Source: Neolentinus lepideus HHB14362 ss-1 | Lineage: Eukaryota; Basidiomycota; Agaricomycetes; Gloeophyllales; Gloeophyllaceae | Assembly: GCA_001632425.1 (NCBI GenBank) | Contig: KV425565.1 | Location: forward strand, 124,001-188,000 | Reading direction: 5' to 3' | Length of the DNA stretch: 64,000 nucleotides | In this document: piece after piece, positions 1-10,420 of the stretch | Layout: every line of letters begins with the position of its first letter | Position numbering within the stretch: the stretch's first letter is position 1 | Notes under the pieces: model-generated | Databases searched by the model: none | The model's input: the letters and a program-made list of their open reading frames with translations, nothing else | Told to the model about the DNA's origin: nothing | Program-made: the position numbers and the translations under genes

Positions 1-214
1 CTGTTCAAACTCCCCCTCTCTCTCACTGAAAGTCAATATCCGGAGTAAGGGCTGCCTATTTAGGTAACAAATTATTAGGCGTGCTTTGCCCGAATTTATC
101 CTCAAGCTTGCAGCCCTGGTGCTGGCTCTGCTGGAGCTGATTCGTCTACTTCACCGGTCCTGTCCTGCTAATATCTGCAGTCTTGGGCTTAACAAAGAGC
201 TGTCTCAATCCACC

Positions 215-1679
215 ATGTTCGTTCAGGTTGCCCGTCTGTGTCGCCCGCGCCTCACTACCCGCCAACTGCCCGCATTCCTTCGCACATATGCTACCTTTGA
301 ACAGCAATCCTTCATCCCCCCTTCCCAGTTGGAGGATGTCGCTGATTCCAACCCCGGTGCTGGGGCGTCGCGAGATAAAAAGAAACGGACTTGGCGCTCC
401 AAGCTCAAACCCAGCTCTCCTGCCTACTACACTACCCGCCCCTCCTTCTATGATACTATGGTGACTCTCAACGAAGCTCTTCAGGCTGCACACCGTGCTC
501 TACGTGACTGTGGACTTTACCCTCTCCCTCCTCACGCGCTTGCAGCGATACCAGAGTACCAGACTCTGTACATGAACCAAGAAGGCATGGCTGGTCTACT
601 TGGTGACGGCCCGAAGCTCACAATGACAAGGCACCGTCGGCTTGTCGCACTTTTGGGTGAAGTGCATGACTGCAGGAAAATTGCACGGGCGGCGGGTCTT
701 GTGAAACTGGAGCAGAGTCTGGATGGGATCATCGAGCCTTTCGAACGGCCGAACAAGGAGGAGCAATTGAACCAGGGAAAGAGAAAGCCTGTGAAGTTTG
801 ATGAATATGGGCGATCATATACCTTGGGCAGGAGAAAGGAGAGCAGCGCGAGGGTATGGTTAATACCTACCGTGCCATTTGAGGAGCACGTCGTTGCCTC
901 TTCCTCTTTGTCATCGGAGATTGCTGTTGAGGAGGAGACGGGTGCGAGCGTCAATGATTTGCCAGTTACTCAGATCCTCGTCAATAACACGCCAATGCCT
1001 CAATACTTCCCCAACCTTTCCGACCGTGAAGCTATTATCCGACCATTCAAAGTGGCGGGTCTTTTGGGTGCCTACAATGTATTCGCATTGACCAGGTACG
1101 TGCACTGTCCAGTAATACATATCATTTCTAGCTCGCATGCGCGCATTCTAACCATTTCTCCCACCGGCAGAGGCGGCGGTACAACAGGTCAAACAGGTTC
1201 CATCGTAACAGGCATTGCGCGGGGTCTCGTCGCGCAGGAACACCGACGCGCCTCGCTCATCTCCGAGCACATCCACAACACCTTCATCGAGCCCATCAAC
1301 CGCGAGCTCAGCCAAGTCCCCCCGACGCTGCTCGCGCAGGTGGAGAGTGAGATCAAGGCCGCCGAGGTCTCGGGTATGGGTGTGCATATGGAAATGATGG
1401 GCGTTCGCGAAGAGAGTAGCGAGATGGAGCAGGTCCGGCGACTCGTGGAAGCGCGTACGGAGAAGGAGGCAGAGGTGCGGAAGGCACGGGAGGCAGCGGA
1501 GACGGTGGAGCTCGCGTTGAGGCGCTCGAAGTTGACGAGAAGAGATCCCAGGATGGTGGAGAGGAAGAAGACCGGTCTGCGCAAGTCGAGGGCTCGGGTG
1601 AGTGCTTTTTTGCTTTGGGGTTTCAAGTCGCTGGAAGTGCTGATGCGTTGCGGTTTAGTACTCCTGGGTCAAGCGGTGA
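215..1679 (+). CDS. MRPS9: Mitochondrial small ribosomal subunit protein uS9m
   Basis: Component of the small subunit of the mitochondrial ribosome. Exons 215-1095, 1171-1597 and 1659-1679 give 442 residues. The start is the ATG in context CACCATG; the N-terminus (MFVQVARLCRPRLTTRQLPA) is basic, hydroxylated and free of acidic residues, as in a mitochondrial presequence. Residues about 240 onward carry the uS9 core: GRSYTLGRRKESSARVWL, then LVNNTPMPQYF, then ALTRGGGTTGQTG. The family tail follows, LTRRDPRMVERKKTGLRK, ending SRARYSWVKR. The 75-nt first intron is in frame and lacks stops, so an unspliced reading looks deceptively open. The last exon is only 21 nt but is required for the conserved WVKR end. 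The N-terminal extension of about 230 residues is typical of fungal mitochondrial forms. Confidence 0.95.
1096..1170 (+). other. In-frame 75-nt intron of the uS9m gene
   Basis: GTACGT donor and CGGCAG acceptor. Removal joins ACCAG to AGGCGGCGGT, giving the uninterrupted uS9 TRGGGTTGQ motif. The intron is a multiple of three and has no stop, so retention would add 25 residues inside the ribosomal fold. Confidence 0.9.
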
Positions 1680-3116
1680 GGTGTGGGAGTGCCGTGTGTG
1701 TGCTTATCTTACCTGGTGCTGTGGTATGATCTTATTATGCTCTAATACACCTAAAAGTATCATTTTCATGCAAGGAGCTGAAACTGTGCACATGTAGGTA
1801 CGTATACTCAGAGATGTCCGTCTCCTCTATCCAGTACCCTCGGTTTGATTACCGCAAGCGTGAGGTTCCTGCATCGAGTCTGCTAACCAATTAAACAAAT
1901 TGCTAGACATCATAGACGACCACCCTATGCGTTGGACGGTAGGCAATTGACTTCGTAGAGTCAAGGGAGACTCCCTATACGGAATATTATCCTTGTACGT
2001 CCTCGTCCTGAAGTACATTAGTTGTGGTCCTCCGCCTGGCTCAGTCCACAGTTGCTCAGATCCCATCTTATTTATAAGCTTACCATCCTACGAATCCTAC
2101 CTAACAGGTCATATACGATGCGAGATACTCTCAAAGGCAAGTTACTAATGGGCAGATTCTGGGAATGCATTCCTGATAACGACGCCGACTCATAATTATG
2201 GCTGTCATCGCCGTCGACGTACCAAACAGATATGGACAACACAAATCTCTGCCCTTGCCGATTCACTCGGGGTCGCCTGCACCCCAAAACGCACGCAGCA
2301 CACTATGCACGACCCTGGACTGTCCTTCATCATCTCCGTCTGCCGTCAGTAATTATGACCATTGCGGGACCGCAGTCCGTCCCTTCCACAACGCCATAAT
2401 GCTCCCCGTCCCGGTACTTACTAATGTGGCGTTCTCTGTCTTTTGCTGACGGGCTGACAGATGGGCGCCGGCTGGCGTCGATCGCAGCGGAGGCCTGCCA
2501 CCATCATTGCTGTACACTGTGTTTGGATGGCCAACACCCTGCTCGCGGTGTTTCGTCCTTGGCGCGAGGGTCCCGTGTAACGACGTGTATGGCTTAACAT
2601 ACCGGGGACCTCTACGTTACGGATAATCGATCGCCAGTTGGTGGCTGTTACCTACGTCCCGCTGTTCTGCGATCTGGGGAGTCTGAGTTCAAACCGTATG
2701 ATAAACTCGAACTCCTGGCCACCATATATTCTTCTCTTGGTACGTCTCCCGATTCCTGAGGATTATAAGTGCGAGTGGCACGTTCAAGCGGATCCTTCTT
2801 TACGCCCAGACTGGAGAACCCTGAAATGCAATGGATGCAACTAGGCCATCCATAAGCTAACTTCGACGATGATTGAACGACCCCAAGTCGATCAAGTCCA
2901 CCTCTCGCGTGTTCATAGGTGATGTAGGGCAAAGAATAATCGAGTATTATGTAGTTCGTGAGATCTAAAGTCTGAGTGAATATGTAAGTAGCAGGAGCTA
3001 TATGCTCTGGCGAACGTAGAGGATCCTTGTGTTCATGGAATGAGTTCACTCTGCCAAATTCCTCTCCTTTCTGACATGACTACAGCAAGATCTAGTAAGA
3101 TTCGCCGACTCGTAGG
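1680..3116. other. Gene-free stretch downstream of uS9m
   Basis: Only short, unrelated open frames on both strands. No family motif, tRNA fold or splice-joined reading frame was found. The first 100 bases probably hold the uS9m 3' end. Confidence 0.5.
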
Positions 3117-3660
3117 TGATGCGTCACGTTCGCGTGACATGTCTCTTCACATCTGACTTGCATGTGGTCTTGGGATTTAAGTCTGCGATCCTCTGTGTTG
3201 ACTCATCTCTTTCATTACTTGAAAATCCCAAACGACTTGTAATATCAACTGGAAACAGAGATTCTGTCCTGGGATTTCAGACACATTTTGCAGGTCGCAA
3301 AATACATCTGAAATTCTCGTGACGCGTCTCTTCACATCTGATTTTCATGCGGCCTTGCCGTTCAAACGGTCTATGATCCTCTGTGCTGAGCCGCCCCCTC
3401 TTAGCTTGAAACTTGCAGGCGACTTGCTAGAGCAGGCTGCGACAGCGACTCTGGCCAATCTATGTGAAGGAAGGACGTATTCGCGGGCGATCGTATCGAT
3501 GTGGTCCGTGCGCAAGCCTGACGCGTCACCGGAATCCATCCATTCACACCGGCACCCTTCTTCACAAATAACACAGCGACAATTTTGATATCAAGCACCT
3601 CTCTGTCCTCAAACAGGCTTCAATGCTGGATTTTCAGATGTATTTTGCCGTTTGCCCAGG
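3117..3660. repeat. Degenerate direct repeat, about 190 bp unit
   Basis: Two diverged copies lie in tandem. Unit one begins near 3135 with GTCTCTTCACATCTGA, then GATCCTCTGTGTTGA, and ends with a GGATTTCAGACACATTTTGC block near 3270. Unit two begins near 3325 with the same CTCTTCACATCTGA, then GATCCTCTGTGCTGA; its matching GGATTTTCAGATGTATTTTGC block is near 3630 after an insertion. Neither copy codes for a recognisable protein. A GTCACG-TTCG-CGTGAC hairpin sits at the left edge. Confidence 0.55.
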
Positions 3661-3974
3661 CTCAAAGCAGTGAATCCGGTAGTAAGGTGGGAGAAGTTGT
3701 GTATCGGTACGCTCCTTTTCTAAGCATTTTACGTTTTTACCCTGGACTGGCTGCGGTACTAATGTGATAGCGGGACTGCCGTCACGTCTCTGCAGTGCGG
3801 GAAGACCACTCGAATGACTATTTCAGCACTCCTCGTGCAGCAAAGATGTAACCGCATGGCAGGTATGCACACTGACACGGCGACGGTCAGGAGGATAGCC
3901 TTTGTCTCTACCACGAAGGTCCTTCTAGCTGCAAGCTAGGTATCAAGGTCGCGATTTACTGACAACAACTCACC

Positions 3975-4032
3975 CACGGTCAGAATTTGCAATTCTTCGT
4001 AGCCTGTCGAAGAATTGCAAATTTTGACCGTG
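3975..4032. repeat. 25-bp inverted repeat with 8-nt loop
   Basis: The left arm at 3975-3999 and right arm at 4008-4032 pair along 25 bp with one mismatch. The loop is TAGCCTGT. The arms contain AATTTGCAATTCTTCG and its complement. It lies about 125 bp upstream of the ATG of the next gene, so it may be a folded 5' element or the remnant of a small inverted-repeat transposon. No terminal target duplication was recognised. Confidence 0.75.
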
Positions 4033-4157
4033 AGAACAATTTTACCCGATCCGGAAGTAGTACTTCCAAATAAGGTGCGATGTCATCGTGGGTCACGTGA
4101 TCCCGACCTTATGAACGGGAGTTGGTTCGAGTTTGCTCTTTCCATAGGTCTACATTC

Positions 4158-6964
4158 ATGTCGACGATGATTCACAATACTCTTGCGAATATTGCGTTCA
4201 CCCCCCTGCCTTCAGGAGCCGTTTATGGCACCGTCGCTTCGACAAGCACGGTCGCCTGGACGGCTCGACTTCCTCCTGCTCCGAACATTCGCCTCTTCAA
4301 GTTCACCCGCCGCCTTGATCTCCTCCAGCGCCCTGTTCCTTGGCATGGAGAGTCTCAACAGAGCTGGAGCCTCCGCTTCGCAACATATGGTCGGCTGCTC
4401 ATCCTCAAACACTGCCGTAGACAACGACAACTCAAGGCGCTCGAGGCTGCTCCCCGTCTCAGGCGCCTTGTTAACGGCGAGTGCTATGAGGAATACGAGT
4501 CTCCTAGGAGGATATCCTGCACAAAGAGACGGCGTCAAGTCTGTGACGGGCGCTCATGGTCCTGTGGTGTTCGCGGCCCCAGACCGGACTTTGTGAAGAA
4601 GTGCAAGACTCGGGTGTTAACACAGGAGGAACGCGAGCTCTATATAACGCTCGACATCTTCCCGGACGAGGAGGAATATGAGAAGCATATTCGGGAAAGC
4701 ATGGAGGTGCGTGCATGATTCCCTTCCTTCTGACAGTTGACTGATGGCCGTGCCATTAAGATCGTCGACCGTCTGGTCGCGAGAGCTCGGTGCTATGTCC
4801 CGATGGATACACGCGAGGATAAGAACTTGATGGTGGGTGTATCTTTGTGTCGCATGACAGCTTATATCTGAATGAATTTTGTCACTGCCAGCCGTTCTTC
4901 GGATTGGACGTGAATACCGCGAAGGCAACGGACAATCGGACCGCGCTTCCTGCCAGTGTCTGCTTAAGCAACTCCATCGGACCTGGTACTAGCGCGGACG
5001 TGTCCTCAAGTGTGCATGTCCCTGACGTCATCGAGGATCGAGAGGTTTATGAGGCCCGGCCGATTTGTCCGCCTGTACCAGTCACTGGCTCGCTTGGGTC
5101 TGCTTCTGCTTGTACTGTCTCTTCACGTACCAGTAAGCGTCTCTCTCTCCTCAAGCGTCTGTTACCATACGGTCGAGGGACTCGCAAGGGCCGCACTAGC
5201 TGTAAGCCGACCGGGGATTCTCATGAACTCTCTGCGTGCCTCCTTTCTCGCTGCCGACAGGATCGCAAGCTTACTCTCAACGGTCACCACTCCCCGGCTG
5301 CTATCATTGCCAAGACCCGCCGTCGGCGTTTCAGGTTGGCTAGGGGAAGACTGCGGTTGCATTTCAAGGCCGTGGCTGGTGCTACGTATCCTTCGTTCCA
5401 TTTCACGGATCTGAAAGTCGGACCGGCCGAGACGGAACCCGTACGGACTCCCCAGAGTGTTCCCCAATTCAGCCAGTGGTGTAATGAGGACTCCTATGGC
5501 GTTGAGAGGACTGTCAAGAAAGGGAAGCATCGGAGCGGTCTACCTGACGATGGCGAGAAGTCCAAGACTCGTAGGACAGTGCGGGAAGCTCTCAAGCCCA
5601 AGTCCATGAGAGAGAACGTACAGGACGAAGAGACTCCCGAGGCTGCCGCTACGGCGGAGACGCTTCGATCGTGCTACGTGCTTCCTGAGGAGCCGGTGTC
5701 TCTTCCAGCTACTCCTGTGCTTGGGCTTACTTCTCCAGCTATGGCCGACAATCTCGACACTTTCGCACCCGAAGTCGTTGAAGAGGAAGCCCTGGATCTC
5801 TCTGCTTCCAGCCGCACCGACGACGACGTCGTTCTGGAACCAGTGTCTCCTCCGGCCACTCCTGTGCTTGCGCTTAGTTCTCCAGCTATGGCCGACACTA
5901 TTGCACAAGAAGTCGTTGAAGAGGATCTCTCTGCCTCCGGCCGCACCGAGGACGACGTCGTTCTGGAGCCGGTGTCTCTTCCAGCCACTCCTGTGCTTGC
6001 ACCCAGTTCTCCAGTTATGGCCGACACTCTCGCACACGAAGCCGTTGAAGAGGATGCCATGGATCTCTTTACTTCTGGCCGCACCGAGGACGACGTGGCT
6101 CTGGATGCCGTTGCGATGGACGATCTGGCCAGCAATGCCGATGAGAGTGCCGCCCCGCCGAAGTCGCCACCACCGGTCAAGCTTACGGTCAAGCTCCCTT
6201 GGCGTCGCGTCATAAAGAGGATCCAGGAGAAGAAACTGGAGGAAGAAGATTTAGTGGCGAGTTTGTGCTCCTTCTCGTTAGATTCTTCGGCGCCTTCTGG
6301 TCACGGCGACGAGCTTCCTGATAGTGCTGGTCCGACGAGGAGCAAGAGAAGTCGACAACATCGTCGCGGTCTATTGGGCGATGCAAGCCGGTCCAGCACC
6401 CGTCATCTGGTTTCTCAAGGCCGACAGGGACGCTTGCAGCTGCGGCCTGAGGATGCGCCCTATTCCTCCAAGCCTGCGGATTCTGCGGTCTCCAAGCCTA
6501 CCGACGAGCTTATGGAGGACGTCGATGTTGCCGACTCTCCTGGGCATGCCGTTGATCGTCAGGAACCGAAGGACGATCCAGTCGGGGAGACCATGTTTGC
6601 CGACGAGGACGACGCGGACACTGACGAAGAGTCTGCTGTCGAGGACAGTGGCGCGGAGACGGCAAGTGAGGATGAGGGCGCCACAGAGGAGTCCTCTGAC
6701 GAGGACGGGGATGAGGAGGCCGACGAGGATGAGGACGCTGACGATGGTGATCACATGGATGATGAGCCTGGGGATAGCCCCACTCAATTGCCACCACCGA
6801 AGAAGCTAACCATTAGGATCCCACCTAGCTTCGACGCGTTGCTGAAGGCTGCATCTAAGAGCCTAGAAAGCATGAGTGTGGTGGTTCCGGCTCATCTTAG
6901 TCCTCGGCAAGACCATCCTGACGGCAGCGCTCCCGACGAGGCCATGGAGGATGGCGGGAGGTGA
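4158..6964 (+). CDS. Large disordered acidic protein with internal repeats, function unknown
   Basis: I do not recognise the family. Exons 4158-4706, 4761-4832 and 4892-6964 keep phase 0 across both introns and give 897 residues. Residues about 1-210 are the most protein-like part (NPDF-type basic region, then EERELYITLDIFPDEEEYEKHI). Positions about 5685-6120 encode three tandem repeats of 39-48 residues with consensus PVSLPATPVLxLSSPAMAD followed by a EVVEED...SGRTEDDV block. Two motifs of the form PPPxKLT(V/I)(K/R)(L/I)P lie near 6165 and 6795. The C-terminal part is a long Asp/Glu tract. The composition suggests a nuclear or scaffold-type disordered protein, but this is inference. The first ATG is uncertain (4158 or 4167). 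A GTGAGA donor-like site overlaps the stop at 6961, so an alternatively spliced tail is conceivable. Confidence 0.7.
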
Positions 6965-7169
6965 GACGGGTGGAGGGCGGCCGTGTGTCCGCGTGGTGAT
7001 GATATGTCTCTGATTTCGGTTTCTTTCTTTCTCTTTCTTTCTATTTGTCACCCGGAGATCACCCATTCTATTCTTCATTCTATTCTTCTATCTTATATAC
7101 CCTTTTTGATACCTAACCTTTCTTCTCGGATACCTGGCATTGGACTGAAGGTGCAGCTGGACTGCAACT
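6965..7169. other. Pyrimidine-rich 3' flank
   Basis: T/C-rich stretch with TTCTTT and ATTCTATTCTTC runs, consistent with a 3' untranslated region and the spacer before the tandem array. Confidence 0.4.
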
Positions 7170-7800
7170 GGAGGTTTGTATTGCCCCGTCCCCTGCATCC
7201 CTTGCGTTATTGATTGTCCTCTCTAGACTCTGGCGTGTGCCCTTCGACGTCTGTCAATATCGACGTCGCTGGGAGACCTCTGCGCGCGTGTTCCTGTGTG
7301 CTTGGACTCACTCTATAAATGTCCATGGTCGGCCTTGCGATTGGAGGTGTGTGCTGTCCTGTTCTCTGTTGCTTATTATTGACTGTCTTCTCTAGATTCG
7401 GGTATTTGCCCTTTGACGTCTCTGTCAATAACGACGTCATTGGGAGACCGACGTGCGGGTGTTCCTGTGCGCATGGACTGTAGAAATGGAAATGGTCGGC
7501 CTTACGATTGGAGGTATGTGCTGTCCCGTTCACGGTATTCTTTGTTATTGATTATCTTCTCTACATTCAGGCATTTGCCTTTCGACGTCAATATCGACGT
7601 CACTGGCAGACCACGCGATGAACGCTTCGACTCACTCTTGATGGCTGACCTTACCGTTGAGGGTGCGTGTTGTCCCGCTCTCTGCATCCTTTGTTATTGA
7701 TTGTCTTCTCTAGATTCTGGCTCGTGCCTTAGACGTCTTGTCAATATCGACATCACTGGCAGACCACACGCGCATGTTCCTGTGCGCTCCAACCCATCCT
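7170..7800 (+). repeat. Four-copy tandem array, 150-175 bp units, each with intron-like segment
   Basis: Four diverged units begin near 7170, 7344, 7509 and 7659. Each starts with a GGAG-GT donor-like junction, then a 49-52 nt stretch ending TTATTGAYTGTCTTCTCTAG (branch-point-like and acceptor-like). It then has a 110-120 nt block carrying paired GACGTC palindromes around CAATATCGAC. Copies two and one share GATGGTCGGCCTTGCGATTGGAG-like ends. A common frame reads (V)NID(V/I)TGRP in the copies but every copy meets stops or frame changes, so the array is not a simple intact gene. It could be a decayed exon array or a spliced noncoding transcript. Confidence 0.65.
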
Positions 7801-8054
7801 CTCAACGTCGGTAGTCGGCCTAGGCGAGCAATCCTCTGTCAGCCTGAGATTTGGTACCAATTTGTACTGGACTGGAAGATTAGCACGCTCCGTACGTGGT
7901 GTTCTTCATGACTCATTCCTGAATGCCTCACTGACTTCGTCTATTCAGGCCTTTCGTCAACACCCTGTCACTTCATGTGTCGTTCATATGGTACTCGAGT
8001 TGCTCGAGATAGGTAAGGATCGTCCAATGGATTTTACTTTCTGGATGAGCTGGG

Positions 8055-8273
8055 ATGAGCTTCGGACGCGGGGCGGCTATACGGCTGGTGGGCATCGCGG
8101 GACAAGGAGTGCGCCGGAGGAGACGGTCGACGTCGGGGACGGCAACCGCTTGTGTTCTACCAACCCAAGGTACGTCATCTCTGGCGCTCTACAAGGCTCT
8201 CAAGCGCATGCTGACGGCAATCTCTCTAGACTCGGATTGTTATGAACCAGAGGACAGTCTGCACATGGATTAG
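8055..8273 (+). CDS. Possible small spliced ORF, unknown
   Basis: ATG at 8055 opens a frame with a strong intron at 8170-8229 (GTACGT donor, GCTGAC branch, CTCTCTAG acceptor). The intron is 60 nt and in frame. Spliced, it encodes 52 residues: an Arg-rich half ending CVLPTQ joined to DSDCYEPEDSLHMD. There is no homology I recognise. It could also be the last exons of a longer transcript whose 5' part lies in the tandem array. Confidence 0.25.
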   Translation: MSFGRGAAIRLVGIAGQGVRRRRRSTSGTATACVLPTQGTSSLALYKALKRMLTAISLDSDCYEPEDSLHMD

Positions 8274-8354
8274 CCCCAAGTAATGGCATGGTACGCCTGC
8301 TCTGATTGCTTGTCGGGTGGATGTATACTTACAAATGCCAGCGTAGGTATTCTC

Positions 8355-8387
8355 GAGTGGAGGGTGCTGCTATGGCACCCTCCACTC
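8355..8387. repeat. Perfect 13-bp hairpin
   Basis: GAGTGGAGGGTGC at 8355-8367 pairs perfectly with GCACCCTCCACTC at 8375-8387 around a 7-nt loop. A second short palindrome, GCCCCGTAGGGGC, follows within a few bases. The stem is GC-rich and would fold stably in RNA. Confidence 0.7.
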
Positions 8388-8811
8388 TTTCCGCCCCGTA
8401 GGGGCACACCCCCTTTGGCTTCCGTTGTTGGACAACAGCGCTCATCCATAGTGCATGATGTAAGTTTTTCTGTGACCAGTCGATATGTTCCCGATTCTCA
8501 TTTACGTCTTCTAGTCTCCGACAACCTTCCGAAGAAGAAAATAAACCAACAGCCAAAGGGTCCCTAAAAAGACAGATCGGCGACAGCACCCCACAGCGCT
8601 CTACCTCCGTGATTGCCCTTGCCATGCCTGCCGCTCTGCCGATGTTGTGAGTCTTGGTGAGTTCGGAAGGTGAGTCTGTAGGAGGATTCCTGGCCATTAC
8701 GGCCATACCAGAAGAACGACCATTGTTGTTGATACATAGGACGAGAGGGTAAAATTTTGGTGTGCATCTTCCAGACGCTGCTCTCGTGTCGCAAGAGTCC
8801 ACTATTGGGAG

Positions 8812-9545
8812 TGCCTCGACTCATCCGCTAGGTCCTGAAAGCCAGTCAATCAGCATTCCTTCATGCGAACCTCGTCGACTGTTCGTGCTGTGTTCGCACC
8901 GAATCTGGCGTGCTTTCTCCATCGCAGACGTCCCCTTCCGTCGCCGCTCTCACCGCGGCCAGCATCAGTCCATGCGCTCATTGTCATGCTCGTGCTTTGG
9001 CACATCCACTAGGTCTCGCAAGCCAATTAATCAGTATCCCTCCACGCGAACCTCGTTAACTGTTCGTGCTGTGCTCATACTCAATCCGACCTGCTTTTTC
9101 CATCGCCGAATTTTCCCAACGTCCTCGCTCTCACCGCGGTCAACATCAGTCCATGCGCTCATCGTTATACCCGTCTTGGAGGTGCTTCGACATATCCACT
9201 CGGTCGAGAAGCGAGCCAATCAGTATCTCTCGCTGCGAATCCTTCTCAACTGTTCGCACTCGATCCGGCCTCCTTTCTCCGCAGCCGAAGTCTCCCTACG
9301 TCCTCGCTCTCACTGCTGCCAACGTTAGTCCATGCGCTCATCGTCATGCCTGTCTTGGAGGTGCTTCGATACATCCACTTGGCTTACGAAGCGAGTTAAT
9401 CAGTATCTCTCGCTGCGAATCATCCTCAACTGTTCGCACTTGATCCAGCCTCCTTTCTCCGAGCCGACGTCCCCCCTCTGTCGGTCTCCCTCGGTCCTCG
9501 CTTTCACCGTGTCAACATCAGTCTACGGGCTCACCGTCATACGCG
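8812..9545. repeat. Four-copy tandem array, about 183 bp units
   Basis: The anchor (A)CATCCACTNGG recurs near 8818, 9001, 9189 and 9370, followed each time by CAATCAGTATC-like, GCGAAYC and CAACTGTTCG blocks, then a CTCCTTTCTCC block and TCACCGCGGTCAACATCAGTC. Copies three and four are the most alike. The unit is close to 61 codons, but open frames shift between copies, so I regard it as a noncoding minisatellite or decayed repeat. Confidence 0.7.
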
Positions 9546-9740
9546 TCGCGCTCCTCGGTGACAATGCCCGCAATGCCGTTGGTATCCTTCTTTCTCTTTT
9601 GTTTGTAGCATAGCTATTCACCCATCATTATTCGTTCATGTCTATACAACATCTCTAGGGTACATCTCCGGGTCGTTTCGTTTCATTGTTAGTTTTGTAG
9701 TATGTTCCTTTTTCTTTTTAGTTATGTAGTTTTTCATTTT
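9440..9740. repeat. Dispersed duplicate, copy 1 (array end plus T-rich tail)
   Basis: Shares order and sequence blocks with 10135-10400: GATCCAGCCTCCTT, AACATCAGTCTA-GGCTCACC, CGTCGCGCTCC, GTGACA, CAATGCCGT, CTCATGTC/TTCATGTC, and a TTTCTTTTT tail ending TTTGTAG. The match covers about 280 bp with indels. Confidence 0.6.
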
Positions 9741-10134
9741 TTAGGTATTGTTATATGTATTTATGACCTGAATGAATATATGGCCTTTACCACCATATGC
9801 TTCGCCGGCTGGGTAGTCCACAAAATGACAACTGCGACACTGCAGTTGTGTGTCCGAGCCTAGCATGGGGTCTCTGCCGTTCACGCATTGCTTGCCGTTT
9901 GCCATCATAGTCTCAACTGATCTCATTGGGTAGCCCACACAGAACGAAAGTAACAAGGCTCAAAGAGGGCACCCTTGATCTGGCGTAGTATATATATTAG
10001 CTCAGTGAAATTCCATGGATCTCCAGTGATTGAAAGAGCACCTTTGTGACCAACGTCAACCTGAATCAACTATTTCGCATACATTTTTGGACGTCCGAAC
10101 CCACCTCTTCGGATACTTTTCACGTAAGATGATT
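9741..10134. other. Spacer between the two dispersed copies
   Basis: No gene seen. It contains a short perfect hairpin ACAACTGC/GCAGTTGT at 9828-9835 and 9842-9849, and TATATATATT near 9990. Confidence 0.4.
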
Positions 10135-10400
10135 GTGGTGTGCTCGCGCTCGATCCAGCCTCCTTACTCCGTCGCTTCTCGCTTCCACCGCCGTGAACAT
10201 CAGTCTATAGGCTCACCCTCATGCACGTCGCGCTCCCCAGTGACATTTTCCACAATGCCGTCAGTACATTTCTTACTCTTTCTTGTTTTGCGGCATTGCT
10301 GCCCGCGCATCGTTACTCACTCATGTCCATACTATCTCCCGTGTCGATTCACATTATTGGTCTTGTATAGTGTTTCTTTTTCGCTTCAGGTTTGTAGTCC
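10135..10400. repeat. Dispersed duplicate, copy 2
   Basis: Second copy of the 9440-9740 block in the same orientation, about 690 bp downstream. It shows that the array end has moved or duplicated as a unit. Confidence 0.6.
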
Positions 10401-10420
10401 TCTATCGATCTCTATGCGTA

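Noticed and set aside
86..214. N-terminal extension of the uS9m frame upstream of 215
   Set aside because: It has no ATG and would begin with TTG; the ATG at 215 has good context and gives a mitochondrial presequence.
532..954. Long minus-strand open frame opposite uS9m
   Set aside because: Antisense shadow of a conserved gene; no domain and composition follows the opposite strand.
5540..6213. Overlapping open frames on both strands across the tandem-repeat part of the 897-residue gene
   Set aside because: They are shadows generated by the in-frame repeats; the plus frame continues through the whole exon and joins upstream exons.
7170..9545. CRISPR array
   Set aside because: The repeats are long, diverged and tandem without unique spacers, and the genome is eukaryotic.
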